Part shown: piece by piece, positions 49,892 through 59,509 of the stretch
Layout of the letters: the number at the start of each line of letters is the position of its first letter
How positions within the stretch are numbered: position 1 is the first letter of the stretch
Source: Acuticoccus mangrovi
GTDB lineage: Bacteria > Pseudomonadota > Alphaproteobacteria > Rhizobiales > Amorphaceae
Reading direction: 5' to 3'
Assembly (NCBI RefSeq): GCF_016411865.1
Contig: NZ_JAEKJA010000023.1
Coordinates: forward strand, 1-64,000
Length of the DNA stretch: 64,000 nt
Notes under the pieces: model-generated
Database searches by the model: none
The model's input: only the letters and a program-made list of their open reading frames with translations
Told to the model about the DNA's origin: nothing
Program-made: the position numbers and the translations under genes

Positions 49892-50368
49892 ATGACGTCG
49901 CCTGCGTCTGAGGCGCCGGCAGATGTGCTCCTCGTGGAACGCGTGCTCGGCGATGCCGCGGCGGGCGACTGGCACGAACGGCTGCACGAGGTCGTCCATG
50001 CGGGCGGGCTGGAGTTCGTCTTCATCGAGCCCGCCAACCTCAAACGCCGCCGTTTTCGCGCCCGGTCCGACGGGGGGACGGACGTTGCTATCAGCCTGCC
50101 GCGCGATGCCGTCCTCTTCGACGGTGCGGTGCTCTATTTCAGTGCCGATAGGGCCATCGTCCTCAAGGTGGGCGAGCAGAGGCGGCTGCGGCTTCGCCCC
50201 GTCGATCGCGATGCCGCGCTGGAGCTCGGCCATCTCGCCGGCCACCTCCATTGGCGCGTCGGGTTCGAGGCCGGCGACCTCCTCGTCGCCGTCGACGGGG
50301 ACGAGGAGGCCTATTGGGCGCGGCTGAAGCGGCTGCTCGAGGATGATCGTGTCCGACCCGTCGGCTGA
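49892..50368 (+). CDS. ureE: Urease accessory protein UreE
   Basis: A 158-residue UreE, the nickel-carrying chaperone of urease. Recognisable parts are VVHAGGLEFVFIEPANLKRR and the conserved LGHLAGHLHWRVGF, where the histidine expected to bind nickel at the dimer interface lies. The C-terminal histidine-rich tail of some UreE proteins is missing. The exact start is uncertain: ATG 49892 was chosen, GTG 49844 is also open, and no strong ribosome site is seen. It overlaps ureF by 26 bases. Confidence 0.85.
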   Translation: MTSPASEAPADVLLVERVLGDAAAGDWHERLHEVVHAGGLEFVFIEPANLKRRRFRARSDGGTDVAISLPRDAVLFDGAVLYFSADRAIVLKVGEQRRLRLRPVDRDAALELGHLAGHLHWRVGFEAGDLLVAVDGDEEAYWARLKRLLEDDRVRPVG

Positions 50369-51041
50369 GGCGGTCCTCGGGCTCCTCACCAGTCTGCGGC
50401 TTGGCGACGGGCAGTTTCCGAGCGGCGCCTTCGCCTTCTCCGGCGGGCTCGAGACGCTCTGCGCCGACGGCCACTTCGCCCGTGGGGACCTCGGCGCCTT
50501 CCTCATGGGTCAGCTCACCGGCCGGTGGCTGCCCTTCGATCGGGCTTTCGTGGAGGCCGCCGCCGCGGCCCACGACGATGCCGATCGGCTCGCAGAGCTC
50601 GACGAGACGGTCGACGCGCTGACCGTCGGCGACCTGCAGCGTCGCTCCTCGCAGCGGGCCGGACGGGCGCTTCTCGGCGTCCACGCGCGGCTCGGAACCG
50701 CGGGAGCCGCGGACTACAGGACGCGCGTCGAGCGCGACGGACTGCCCGGCCATCAGCCGATCGTGCAGGGGGCGATGCTCGCCGCGTCGGGCCTCGCGAT
50801 CAGTCAGGTCGCCGCCTGCGCGGCCTACGGCGTCCTGTCGAGCCTCTGCTCGGCCGCGGTCCGGCTCGGCAAGGTGAGCCACCTCGACGCGCAGGCCGCC
50901 CTCGTCGCCGTCCATCCCGCCCTTGCCGCGGCGCTCGCGCGGCCCGCGCCGCCGCTCGACGAGGCGGCCGCCTTCTCGCCGCTGACGGAGATCGCGATGA
51001 TGCGCCACGACGCCCGTCCGAGCCGCCTTTTCTCCAATTGA
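50343..51041 (+). CDS. ureF: Urease accessory protein UreF
   Basis: A 232-residue UreF, an all-helical protein that works with UreD and UreG when nickel is loaded into urease. Typical stretches are SLRLGDGQFPSGAFAFSGG at the N-terminus, LETLCADGHF, and near the C-terminus SPLTEIAMMRHDARPSRLF. The start ATG at 50343 lies within the end of ureE, so translation is coupled. Its position between ureE and the structural genes differs from the usual order, with accessory genes after ureC. Confidence 0.92.
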   Translation: MIVSDPSAEAVLGLLTSLRLGDGQFPSGAFAFSGGLETLCADGHFARGDLGAFLMGQLTGRWLPFDRAFVEAAAAAHDDADRLAELDETVDALTVGDLQRRSSQRAGRALLGVHARLGTAGAADYRTRVERDGLPGHQPIVQGAMLAASGLAISQVAACAAYGVLSSLCSAAVRLGKVSHLDAQAALVAVHPALAAALARPAPPLDEAAAFSPLTEIAMMRHDARPSRLFSN

Positions 51042-51071
51042 CCCCGGTGGGTCCCATCGAGAGGCAGACCA

Positions 51072-51767
51072 GTGAACCTTACGCCGACCGAGTTCGAGCG
51101 CCTCACCATCTTCAGCGCCGCCGAGTTCGCCCGCCGCAACCGGCGGGACGGCATCCGCCTGTCCCACCCGGAGGCCGTCGCCCTGATCGCCGACGAGATG
51201 CTGCACGCGGCGCGCAAGGGGATGGCCTATGCCGAGATTGTCGACATGGCCGGCAAGCTTCTGAGCGCCGACGACGTTGAGCCGGGGGTCGCCGGCATGA
51301 TCCCCCACGTGATGGTGGAGGGGAACTTCGAGGAGGGCACCAAGCTCCTCGTGGTGTTCGATCCCATCGGCGTGGGCGAGGCGGCCGGGCCGGCGCCGCC
51401 CCAGCCCGGCGAGATCCTGTGCCGGGAGGGCGAGATCGCGCTGTTGCCGGGCCGCGAGCGGGTTCGGCTCGACGTCCTCAACACCGGCGACCGGGACATC
51501 CAGGTGCGCAGCCACACCCACTTCTTCGAGGTCAACAAGGCGCTCGACTTCGACCGTGCCAAGGCGTTCGGCATGAAGCTCGACGCGCCCTCGGGCGTGG
51601 GCGTGCGCTTCGAGCCGGGCTTGCGCAAGAGCGTGACCCTCGTTCCCCTCGGCGGAACGGGCGAGGTCCACGGCGAAGCCGGCCTCACCCAGGGCTCGAC
51701 GCGGCGTGACGGCGTCCGCGCTGAAGCGCTTGCGGCCGCTCGCGCGCGCGGCTACCGGGGCGCCTGA
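51072..51767 (+). CDS. ureAB: Urease gamma-beta fusion subunit (UreA-UreB)
   Basis: A 231-residue protein joining urease gamma (residues 1-100, MNLTPTEFERLTIFSAAEFA and AVALIADEMLHAARKG) and beta (from about residue 112, PGEILCREGEIALLPGRERV, with QVRSHTHFFEVNKAL). Most bacteria encode UreA and UreB separately; Helicobacter is a well-known exception with such a fusion. It starts with GTG at 51072 and ends two bases before ureC. It assembles with UreC into the urease core. Confidence 0.92.
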   Translation: MNLTPTEFERLTIFSAAEFARRNRRDGIRLSHPEAVALIADEMLHAARKGMAYAEIVDMAGKLLSADDVEPGVAGMIPHVMVEGNFEEGTKLLVVFDPIGVGEAAGPAPPQPGEILCREGEIALLPGRERVRLDVLNTGDRDIQVRSHTHFFEVNKALDFDRAKAFGMKLDAPSGVGVRFEPGLRKSVTLVPLGGTGEVHGEAGLTQGSTRRDGVRAEALAAARARGYRGA

Positions 51768-51769
51768 CG

Positions 51770-53476
51770 ATGACCGTCCTGACGCGCGCCCACTACGCCT
51801 CGATCTACGGGCCGACGACGGGTGATCGGGTGCGGCTCGGCGACACGACGCTCCTCGCCGAGATCGAGCACGATTTCACTCGCTATGGCGACGAGCTGAC
51901 CGCGGGGGCCGGCAAGTCGCTGCGCGACGGGGAGGGGTTCCAAGCGCGCGCCACCTATGCCGACGGCGCGCTCGACCTCGTGATCACCAACGCGACGATC
52001 ATCGATGCCGTCGCCGGCATCGTGAAGGCCGACATCGGCATCCGAGACGGGACGATCGTCGGGATCGGCAAGGCCGGCAATCCGGACATCATGGACGGGG
52101 TCTCGCCGCAGCTGCGCACCGGGCCGAACACCGCCGTGCTGCCGGGCGAGGACAGCATCGTGACCGCCGGTGCCATCGAGGTGCACGCGCACTTCTCGTC
52201 CCCCCAGCAGTGCGATCACGCCCTTGCCGGCGGCACCACCACGATGGTCGGCATGGGGATCGGGCCGAACTTCGACATCAGCTGCGCCGGCCCGAACTCC
52301 GTCGGCATGATCATCCGCGCGGCCGACGCCTACTGCCTCAATTTCGGCTTCCTGGGGCGCGCGTCGTCGGATGTCGGCGCGGTCGAGGAATCCGTCGCCG
52401 GCGGCGCGCTGGGGGTGAAGATCCACGAGGATTTCGGCGCCCAGCCGGCGGTCATCGATGCGACGCTGCGGGCGGCGGACGCCAACGACTTCTCGGTCAA
52501 GGTGCACACCGATTCCATCAACGAGTTCGGCTTCTGTGAAGACACCATGGCCGTGATCGGCGGGCGCGTGGTGCACATGTACCATGTCGAGGGGGCCGGC
52601 GGTGGCCACGCTCCCGATCAGCTCGTCGTCAACGCCTATCCGAACGTCCTGCCGTCGTCGACCAATCCGACCAACCCCTTCACCGCCTACGCGCTCGACG
52701 AGGGCGTGCCGATGACGATGATCGGCCACCGCCTCAACTACCGCCTCGCCGAGGACGTGCACTTCGCCGAATCCCGCATCCGCCCGCAGACCATGGCGGC
52801 GGAGGATTTCCTTCACGATCTCGGGGCGATCTCGATCTTCGCCACCGACACCCAGGGGATGGGGCGGCTCGCCGAGAACGTCGCCCGGTGCTGGCAGCTC
52901 GCGAGCGTGATGAAGGCGCGCGTCGGTCGCCTCGCCGAGGAGACGACGGCCGACGCCGACAACGAGCGCATCAAGCGCTATGTGGCAAAGCTCACCATCA
53001 ACCCGGCCATCGCATGCGGCATCGACGAGCACGTCGGCTCGATCGAGGCGGGCAAGATGGCCGACCTCGTCGTGTGGCCGAGGCGCTCCTTCGGGGTGAA
53101 GCCGTCGCACGTCATCAAGTCGGGCTTCATCGCCTGGGCCGCGATGGGCGACGGCAACGGCAGTCTGGTGGGCTCCGAGCCGTTCGTCCACCGCCCGATG
53201 TGGGCGGCGCTCGGCAGGGCGAAGACGCATCTCGGCGTGACCTTCGCCTCCAAGCTCGCGATCGACAACGACGTGGCGCGTCGGCTCGGCGTCGCGAAGC
53301 GGATGCTGCCGATCCGCTCGGTGCGCCGTCTCGGCAAGCGCGACATGGTGCGCAACGACGCGATGCCTCATATCGAGGTCGACACGGAGACGTTCGAGGT
53401 GCGCGCCGACGGGCAGCTCCTGATCTGCGATCCGGCGCCGGTCGTTCCCCTCAACAGAAAGTACATGCTGCGATGA
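51770..53476 (+). CDS. ureC: Urease alpha (catalytic) subunit, divergent type
   Basis: A 568-residue UreC. The nickel ligands are all present: the HxH in [12 protein letters not shown], the lysine to be carbamylated in [10 protein letters not shown], the histidine of [11 protein letters not shown], that of [10 protein letters not shown] and the aspartate in TDTQGMGR. The mobile flap, usually MVCHHLD, reads MIGHRLN, so the flap cysteine and the second histidine are replaced while the catalytic histidine is kept. The segment after [15 protein letters not shown] also departs from the usual GGGTGPA..GT. It therefore belongs to a divergent urease clade; urea may not be its only substrate. It is followed by ureG with a four-base overlap. 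Confidence 0.9.
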   Translation: MTVLTRAHYASIYGPTTGDRVRLGDTTLLAEIEHDFTRYGDELTAGAGKSLRDGEGFQARATYADGALDLVITNATIIDAVAGIVKADIGIRDGTIVGIGKAGNPDIMDGVSPQLRTGPNTAVLPGEDSIVTAGAIEVHAHFSSPQQCDHALAGGTTTMVGMGIGPNFDISCAGPNSVGMIIRAADAYCLNFGFLGRASSDVGAVEESVAGGALGVKIHEDFGAQPAVIDATLRAADANDFSVKVHTDSINEFGFCEDTMAVIGGRVVHMYHVEGAGGGHAPDQLVVNAYPNVLPSSTNPTNPFTAYALDEGVPMTMIGHRLNYRLAEDVHFAESRIRPQTMAAEDFLHDLGAISIFATDTQGMGRLAENVARCWQLASVMKARVGRLAEETTADADNERIKRYVAKLTINPAIACGIDEHVGSIEAGKMADLVVWPRRSFGVKPSHVIKSGFIAWAAMGDGNGSLVGSEPFVHRPMWAALGRAKTHLGVTFASKLAIDNDVARRLGVAKRMLPIRSVRRLGKRDMVRNDAMPHIEVDTETFEVRADGQLLICDPAPVVPLNRKYMLR

Positions 53477-54123
53477 GTGTGAGCGGGAAGGGTGCCGCGC
53501 GCGTCGGGATCGGCGGTCCGGTCGGATGCGGCAAGACGGCGCTCCTTGAACGGATGCTGCCGCGTTTCGGGGCTCTCGGCGTCGAAGTCGCGGTGATCAC
53601 CAACGATCTCGTAACCGACGAAGACGCGCGGCGCTTGCGCGAGAAGCGCCTCATCGATCCGGCGCGCGTTGTGGCGGTGGAGGCGGGGGCGTGCCCCCAC
53701 ACCGTCATCCGCGAGGACCCCACCTTGAACATGGAGGCCGCCGACGCGCTCGATCGGCGGTTTCCCATGCTCGATCTCATCCTGATCGAGAGCGGCGGGG
53801 ACAATCTGGCGTCCACCTTCTCGCTGGACCTCGTGGACTATTGGATCTTCGTGATCGACGTTGCCGGCGGCGACGACATTCCGCGCAAGCGGGGGCCGGG
53901 CGTCATCCAGTGCGACCTCCTCGTGATCAACAAGGTGGACCTCCATGCGCAAGTAGACGTTGACCTTGCGCGGATGATGGCCGAGGCGACGCAGGTGCGT
54001 GACGGACGGCCGCTCATCGGCACGAGTTGCCGAACCGGGGAGGGGATCGATGCCGTCGTCGATGCCATCCGCCGCGAGGTGCTCTTCGCCGACGTGCTTC
54101 AGCCCGGCGCGGCCGAGGCGTGA
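53473..54123 (+). CDS. ureG: Urease accessory GTPase UreG
   Basis: A 216-residue SIMIBI GTPase that powers nickel insertion. It has the P-loop [11 protein letters not shown] (a cysteine in place of the usual serine), the metal-binding CPH in [13 protein letters not shown], the ESGGDNL switch and VINKVDL for guanine. The ATG at 53473 overlaps the ureC stop. The end overlaps ureD (GTGA). Confidence 0.93.
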   Translation: MSVSGKGAARVGIGGPVGCGKTALLERMLPRFGALGVEVAVITNDLVTDEDARRLREKRLIDPARVVAVEAGACPHTVIREDPTLNMEAADALDRRFPMLDLILIESGGDNLASTFSLDLVDYWIFVIDVAGGDDIPRKRGPGVIQCDLLVINKVDLHAQVDVDLARMMAEATQVRDGRPLIGTSCRTGEGIDAVVDAIRREVLFADVLQPGAAEA

Positions 54124-54965
54124 CGGTCGGGGCGATCGGCGCCACCCATCGCCCGCAGCTCGACCTGAGCGTGACCGGCCGCGGCGGGCGGACCGCGCCG
54201 GTGCGCCGGATCGTCCGCTATCCCTATTCTCTCGGCCCGCTGCACGAGGGGGCGGCGGGGTTCGTCACGGCGCCGCTGCAATCGGCTTCCGGCGGGGCTT
54301 ATGGGGGCGAGCGCATCGCTGGGATCGTCCGCGCGGGGGAGGCGGCGCGGATCTGCGTGGAGACGACGGCGGCGACGGTGGTGCACGCCGCCCGCGACGG
54401 TCCCGGCGCCGTCCAGTCCATGACGCTCGATGCGCGCTCTGAAAGCATCCTCGCCTACCTGCCGCGGCTTCAGATCCTCTTTCCGGGCAGCCGGTTTTCC
54501 CAAGAGATCCGGGTCGGCATCGACGCGACGTCGCTGGTGATGGTCCGCGACGGCTTTCTCGCCCATGTGCCGCAGGGCAGCTCCGGCACCTTCGCGGCCT
54601 ATCGGAACGACGTCGCCCTCTTCGGACCCGACGGCAGCTTGATCCTGCGCGACCGGAGCGCAACGCACGGGAGCGCGATGGCGGCGCCGGTCGCCGGCGT
54701 CAACGGGCCGTTCGCGGCGTTCGGCTCGCTCTACGTCTTCGCCTTCTGCGAGGCGTTGGCGGATCGCGGTCTGCATCTGAGCGTCGTCGATCTGCTGGGC
54801 GCCGAGAAGGGGATCTATTGCGGGGCGAGCCCGCTGCGTGGCGGGGCCGGCTTCGTCGTTCGGATCGCGGCGCGCGACGGCGGCCTGCTGGAGGCGGCGC
54901 TCGACGCGGCCGCTGCCCACATCCTCGAGCGCATCGTGCTTGAGCACTTTGATGGTTCTCGATAA
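54120..54965 (+). CDS. ureD: Urease accessory protein UreD
   Basis: A 281-residue UreD (UreH) that binds the apo-urease and recruits UreF and UreG. Segments such as [36 protein letters not shown] and [15 protein letters not shown] follow the family layout. The GTG at 54120 overlaps the ureG stop (GTGA) and gives the proper length; earlier in-frame codons lie inside ureG. It is the last urease gene; 19 bases later comes the Fae-like gene. Confidence 0.87.
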   Translation: MTVGAIGATHRPQLDLSVTGRGGRTAPVRRIVRYPYSLGPLHEGAAGFVTAPLQSASGGAYGGERIAGIVRAGEAARICVETTAATVVHAARDGPGAVQSMTLDARSESILAYLPRLQILFPGSRFSQEIRVGIDATSLVMVRDGFLAHVPQGSSGTFAAYRNDVALFGPDGSLILRDRSATHGSAMAAPVAGVNGPFAAFGSLYVFAFCEALADRGLHLSVVDLLGAEKGIYCGASPLRGGAGFVVRIAARDGGLLEAALDAAAAHILERIVLEHFDGSR

Positions 54966-54984
54966 ATATCCTTAGCGCTTGAGA

Positions 54985-55506
54985 ATGTTACGCGTGCGTA
55001 TGGAGGGGTTGCCGGTGCGGATCGGAGAGGCGTTCGTGGGGGACGTGCCGAACAACGCCCATCCCAACGTGATGGTCGGCCGGCGGGAGGAGTTGGGCGC
55101 CACGATAGCGCAGAGTCTCGCGTCCCCGAGCCGTGATCACGTCTCCTTCATGGCGGTGTTGCGGCCCAACGTGATGGTGAAGCCCGACACGCTGTTCGTG
55201 AACAAGGTCGCGACGGTGACGCCAGAGATCGCCCGCATGACCTGGGGTCCGGCGCAGGCCGGCGTCGCGCGCGGCGTCCACGAGGCGCTCGCGGAGGGCA
55301 TCTTGCCGCCGGACGCCGCCGAGAACTGGGTCGTCGTCGCGGCGGTCTGGGTCAACCCTCTTGCGGACGACCCGCAGAAGGTGGAGGCGAACAATCGCCT
55401 CGCGATCAAGGCGGCGCTCCTCAATGCGTTCGACCCGCCGGCGCAGACGGTGCGGGACGCGGCGGCGGCGTCCGCGGCGAACCCGTTCTATTCGGGTGAG
55501 ACGTGA
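54985..55506 (+). CDS. Formaldehyde-activating enzyme (Fae)-like protein
   Basis: A 173-residue protein of the formaldehyde-activating enzyme family, which condenses formaldehyde with tetrahydromethanopterin in methylotrophs. The blocks RIGEAFVGDVPNNAHPNVMVG (starting near residue 12 and with the family's catalytic-type histidine at His26), SFMAVLRPNVMVKPDTLFVN and WGPAQAGVARGVHEAL match the family. Its start could also be the ATG at 55000. No other methanopterin gene is in the window. It may detoxify formaldehyde from the oxidase and demethylation enzymes to the left, or be a family member with another role. Confidence 0.82.
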   Translation: MLRVRMEGLPVRIGEAFVGDVPNNAHPNVMVGRREELGATIAQSLASPSRDHVSFMAVLRPNVMVKPDTLFVNKVATVTPEIARMTWGPAQAGVARGVHEALAEGILPPDAAENWVVVAAVWVNPLADDPQKVEANNRLAIKAALLNAFDPPAQTVRDAAAASAANPFYSGET

Positions 55507-55516
55507 GGAGGAGCGG

Positions 55517-56932
55517 GTGATCTCGATTGGTGCCGGCGACGCACCGTTCCTGTCGCTCACGGCGGCGCGTGCGGCGCTCGAGGCCGGCGCGCTCGATCCG
55601 GAACGCCTCGTCGAGGAGTGTCTGGCACGCATCGAGGCATACGAGCCGGCAATCAACGCCTTCATCGCCGTGCGCGCCGAGGGGGCGCGCCGCGATGCGC
55701 GCAGGGCGGCGCGAGAGCGGCGCAGCGGCGACCCGGTCGGCGCCCTCCACGGCCTGCCGATCGCCATCAAGGACCTCTTCACCACGCGCGAGCGGGCGAC
55801 GACGTTCGGATCGCCGCACTTCATCAAGGGGCCGGCGGGTGCGGACGCCGCGGTGGTGGAGCGGCTCGAGGCGGCGGGCGCCATCATCATCGGCTACACC
55901 AACCTCGACGAGTTCGCCTTCGGCTCGTTCAACGCCAATCCCCATTTCGGCCAGGTCCACAATCCGTGGGCGCTCGACCGTCATGCGGGCGGGTCGAGCG
56001 GAGGCTCGGCGGCGGCGGTCGCGGCGGGTTTCGCCCTCGCCGCCATCGGCACGGACACGGGCGTCTCGATCCGGCAGCCCGCCGCGGTGACGGGCCTCGT
56101 CGGCCTCAAGCCGACGTTCGGGCTCGTCAGCCGGTACGGCGCGATGCCGCTGTCTGAGACGCTCGACCATGTCGGGCCGATGACCCGCACCGTGGGCGAC
56201 GCGGCGCTTCTCCTCTCCGTTCTGGGCGGTCTCGACGCGCGCGATCCGGCGAGCCGCGCGCCGGCGGGGTGGCAAGCGGGCTTCGCGCCGCGATCGAGCC
56301 TCGACGGGGTGAGGGTCGGCGTGCCGCGGCACTTCTTCTTCGACGGCTGCGAGGCGGAGGTACGCGCCGCGTTCGATGCGGCGATCGAAGTCCTCGGCGC
56401 GCTCGGCGCCCGCGTCGACCCCATCGAGCTTGCCGGCATGGAGGCGCTGAACGGCGCCCAGTCGGTGATCGCCCAGGCCGAGGCGGCGGCCTTCCACGCC
56501 GAGGCCCACGCCGCGCGGCCCGAGACGTTCGGGCCCTCCGTGCGGGACTTCATCGCGCGCGGAGGCAGGCACGGTCCGGCGGAGATCGCCCGCGCCCACG
56601 CCGACATCGAACGGATCACGGCGGAATTGGCGCCGGTGTTCGCGTCCGTCGACGTGATTGCGACGCCGACGACGCCGCACCGTGCAAGCCCGATCGCGGA
56701 CGGACCCGAGCCGGGGGACGCTCTGCGCTGGCGCTACACGGGGCCGTTCACCGCGCTCGGCTGGCCGGCCGTCTCCGTGCCCTGCGGCGTCAGCTCCGAC
56801 GGGCTTCCCGTCGGGATCCAGCTCGTCGGCGAGCGCTTCGCCGACATGGCGCTGCTGTCGGTCGCCGCGGCCTATGAGGCCGCGACCTTGCCGTTGCGCT
56901 CCGAGGCGCGCCCGCCGATCGCGCCGGCCTAG
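55517..56932 (+). CDS. Amidase (amidase-signature family)
   Basis: A 471-residue amidase-signature hydrolase. The Ser-cisSer-Lys triad is visible: Lys in LPIAIKDLFTT, cis-Ser in GGSSGGSAAAVAAG and the nucleophilic Ser in GTDTGVSIRQPAA. It starts at GTG 55517 with AGGAGG five bases before, 10 bases after the Fae-like gene. Its C-terminal half is shorter than in GatA, which suggests a catabolic amidase. Its stop codon overlaps that of the lyase gene on the opposite strand. A link to urease could be the release of ammonia or urea from an amide. Confidence 0.9.
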   Translation: MISIGAGDAPFLSLTAARAALEAGALDPERLVEECLARIEAYEPAINAFIAVRAEGARRDARRAARERRSGDPVGALHGLPIAIKDLFTTRERATTFGSPHFIKGPAGADAAVVERLEAAGAIIIGYTNLDEFAFGSFNANPHFGQVHNPWALDRHAGGSSGGSAAAVAAGFALAAIGTDTGVSIRQPAAVTGLVGLKPTFGLVSRYGAMPLSETLDHVGPMTRTVGDAALLLSVLGGLDARDPASRAPAGWQAGFAPRSSLDGVRVGVPRHFFFDGCEAEVRAAFDAAIEVLGALGARVDPIELAGMEALNGAQSVIAQAEAAAFHAEAHAARPETFGPSVRDFIARGGRHGPAEIARAHADIERITAELAPVFASVDVIATPTTPHRASPIADGPEPGDALRWRYTGPFTALGWPAVSVPCGVSSDGLPVGIQLVGERFADMALLSVAAAYEAATLPLRSEARPPIAPA

Positions 56933-57879
56933 GCGGCGTCTCGGTTGCCTTCCGGGCGCGAGGCGATCGCGCGGCCGCGGGGCACCTCGCGCAGGTGGCT
57001 CGCCGTCTTGCCGCCCGGAAGCGCGGCAATGCGGTCGGCCGCCTCGAGCAATATCGCCCGGTCGATGCCCGTCGCGACGCCGCCCTCCTCGAAGGCGAAG
57101 TGGAGGTCCTCGGTCGCCGTGTTGCCGGTGGCGCCCGGCGCGAACGGGCAGCCGCCGAGACCGGCCGCGGCGCTCTCGATGATGCCGACACCCGCCTCGT
57201 AGGCGTAGAGCGCGTTGGCGACGCCCATGCCGAAGGTGTCATGGCCGTGAAAGGCCCATACCGTCGTGTCGGGCGCCTCGGCCATCATCGTCTTGAAGCG
57301 CCGTCCGACGGTCATCGGGTCGGCCCGTCCCGTAGTGTCGCAGAGGGCGAACTCGGCGTCGGGCGCGATGGTGATCGCTTCGGCGAACACGCGGCGGACG
57401 TCGTCGAGAGGGACCGTCCCGTCGAATGGGCAGTCGAACGAGGTGGCGAGGTCGACGCGCAGCGCCACGTCGGAGCCCGACGTTTCCCGCACCACGTCGC
57501 GGAGCTGGTCGAGCGACTGGGCGACGCTCTGGCGCACGTTGTTGCGGTTGTGCGCCTCCGACACCGAGAGGACGAAGACGAGATCGGAAAAGCCGTTCTG
57601 GAGGGCGAGCAGCGCCCCCTTCACGTTGGGGATGAGGACGGACATGCGGCAGTCCGTCTCGCCGCGGAAGTGGGCGGCGATCTCGGCCATGTCGGCCATC
57701 TGCGGGATCGCCTTGGGGCTGACGAAGGAGCCGAGCTCCATGCGGCTCACGCCCGCGTCGACCAGCATCTCGATGATGGCGATCTTCTCGCCGGTCGGAA
57801 GCGGTTCGCGGATGGACTGGAATCCATCGCGCGGGGCGACCTCCAGAAGCGTAACCGTCCGTTGATCGGGCTCATTCAT
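56929..57879 (-). CDS. HMG-CoA-lyase-like carbon-carbon lyase
   Basis: A 316-residue DRE-TIM metallolyase. Residues 10-30 hold LLEVAPRDGFQSIREPLPTG (the usual DGLQ/NE motif is DGFQ here), then KIAIIEMLVDAGVSRMELGSF, with HGHDTFGMGVANALYAYEAG containing the metal-binding HxH. GLGGCPFAPGATGNTATEDL is the catalytic cysteine loop. It could cleave a 3-hydroxy-3-methylglutaryl-CoA-like thioester to acetyl-CoA and a keto acid. The gene lies downstream of a tripartite carboxylate transporter and CaiB, separated from tctA by a hairpin. Its ATG at 57879 has GGAT upstream. Confidence 0.88.
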   Translation of the reverse strand: MNEPDQRTVTLLEVAPRDGFQSIREPLPTGEKIAIIEMLVDAGVSRMELGSFVSPKAIPQMADMAEIAAHFRGETDCRMSVLIPNVKGALLALQNGFSDLVFVLSVSEAHNRNNVRQSVAQSLDQLRDVVRETSGSDVALRVDLATSFDCPFDGTVPLDDVRRVFAEAITIAPDAEFALCDTTGRADPMTVGRRFKTMMAEAPDTTVWAFHGHDTFGMGVANALYAYEAGVGIIESAAAGLGGCPFAPGATGNTATEDLHFAFEEGGVATGIDRAILLEAADRIAALPGGKTASHLREVPRGRAIASRPEGNRDAA

Positions 57880-57933
57880 GGCGGATCCTCCGTGCCGCGC
57901 TGTGGGGTCGCGCGGATTGAAACCGATGTCAGT

Positions 57934-57958
57934 CGGCGGCCCGGGTCGCGGGCCGCCG
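57934..57958 (-). terminator. Hairpin after tctA
   Basis: Perfect 10-base arms CGGCGGCCCG and CGGGCCGCCG around a 5-base loop, about 30 bases past the tctA stop and 55 bases before the HMG-CoA-lyase-like gene. It probably reduces or ends read-through between the two. Confidence 0.6.
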
Positions 57959-57988
57959 GCGGCGCGCATCGATCGACGCGCGCGCCGC

Positions 57989-59494
57989 CTACTCCATGAT
58001 GTCTGGCGCCTTGCGGTGCGACCTGTCGGAGAACACGAAGGCTACCACCAGAAGGATCGCCGTGAGGGCGAACAGCGCCACCGAGATCCAGCTCTGGACC
58101 AGGATCATCGGATCACCGCCGGAGATCGACAACGCCCGGCGTAGATTGTCTTCCATGTCGCCGCCGAGGAGCACCCCGAGCACCACAGGGATGAGCGAGA
58201 ACTCCATCTTGCGCAAAATGTAGCCGAGGACGCCGAAGGCGATCATCACCAACAGGCCGAAGGTCGAGTTGGAGATGGCGAAGATGCCGAGGAAGCTCAC
58301 CATCAGCACGAACGGCATCAGGGCCCATTGGGGCAGCATCAAGATGCGTGTGAACAGCCCGATCATCGGAATGTTCAGGATCAGGAGGACGACGTTGGCG
58401 ATGTAGAGCGAGGCGATCAGGCCCCAGACGATCTCCGGCTGATTGTCGAAGAGCAGCGGTCCGGGCTGGACGTTGAAGGAGATCAGCATCGCGAGCATCA
58501 CCGCCGTCGTGCCCGAGCCGGGAACGCCGAGGGTGAGCATCGGGATGAGAGCGGCACCGCTGGCGGCGTTGTTGCCGGCTTCGGGCGCGGCGACGCCGCG
58601 CGGGTCGCCGGTACCGAAGGTCTTGTTCTTGTCGCTGACCCGCTTTTCCACCGAGTAGGACATGACGGCGCCGAGCGAGGCGCCGGCACCCGGCAGAATG
58701 CCGGCGATGAAGCCGACGCACGAGCCGCGGATCATCGCCCCGAGGCTGAAGAGAATGTCCTTCATCCGCGGGACGACCCGGCCGACCTTCGGGATCGTGA
58801 CCTCGCCCATGCGCGTCTCCATCAGCATCAGCATCTCGGAGATCGCGAACAGGCCGACGATCGCGACGATCGGATCGAAGCCGTCGTAGAGCTCGAACAT
58901 GCCGCCGGTGTAGCGCGCCGTCCCCGTGCCGGGGTCGAGGCCGACGGTGGCGAGCATCAGCCCGATGCAGGCGGCGAGCAAAGTCTTGAGCGGGTTCATG
59001 CCCGAGACGCCGCCGATCGTCGCGAAGGCGAGGACGTAGAGGGCGAAATAGTCGGCGGGGCCGAAATAGATCGCCGCCTGAGCGAGGAGCGGAGCGAACA
59101 GGGTAAGGCCGAGCGTTGCCACCGTCGAGCCGATGAAGGAGGCGACGCCGGAGACCGCGAGGGCTTCGGCGGCCTTGCCCTTCAGCGCCATCGGGTAGCC
59201 GTCGAGCGTCGTCATGATGGCCGGCTCGTCACCCGGGATGTTCAAGATGACGGACGAGATGCGCCCGCCATACATCGCCCCGTAGTAGACGGCCGAGAGG
59301 AGGATCAGCGCCGACGTCGGATCGAGCCGCAGCGAGAAGGCGAGCGGAATGAGGATCGCGACGCCGTTTACTGGGCCGAGCCCGGGCAGCGACCCGATCA
59401 TGGTCCCCGCCACGCACCCGAAGAGGGCGAGGGCGAGGTTCGTGGGGCTCATCGCGACGGAGAAGCCTTGGGCGAGATAGGCAAGTGTGTCCAT
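57989..59494 (-). CDS. tctA: Tripartite tricarboxylate transporter large permease (TctA)
   Basis: A 501-residue TctA-type permease with about eleven membrane segments. The motifs LFGCVAGTMIGSLPGLGPVN at the N-terminus, LSAVYYGAMYGGRISSVIL near residue 65 and GFIAGILPGAGASLGAVMSY near 260 are typical. The ATG at 59494 is preferred; a TTG at 59503 would add three residues. It imports a carboxylate with ions, helped by TctB and TctC encoded just upstream. Confidence 0.93.
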   Translation of the reverse strand: MDTLAYLAQGFSVAMSPTNLALALFGCVAGTMIGSLPGLGPVNGVAILIPLAFSLRLDPTSALILLSAVYYGAMYGGRISSVILNIPGDEPAIMTTLDGYPMALKGKAAEALAVSGVASFIGSTVATLGLTLFAPLLAQAAIYFGPADYFALYVLAFATIGGVSGMNPLKTLLAACIGLMLATVGLDPGTGTARYTGGMFELYDGFDPIVAIVGLFAISEMLMLMETRMGEVTIPKVGRVVPRMKDILFSLGAMIRGSCVGFIAGILPGAGASLGAVMSYSVEKRVSDKNKTFGTGDPRGVAAPEAGNNAASGAALIPMLTLGVPGSGTTAVMLAMLISFNVQPGPLLFDNQPEIVWGLIASLYIANVVLLILNIPMIGLFTRILMLPQWALMPFVLMVSFLGIFAISNSTFGLLVMIAFGVLGYILRKMEFSLIPVVLGVLLGGDMEDNLRRALSISGGDPMILVQSWISVALFALTAILLVVAFVFSDRSHRKAPDIME

Positions 59495-59509
59495 TGAACC
59501 CAAGTCCGG

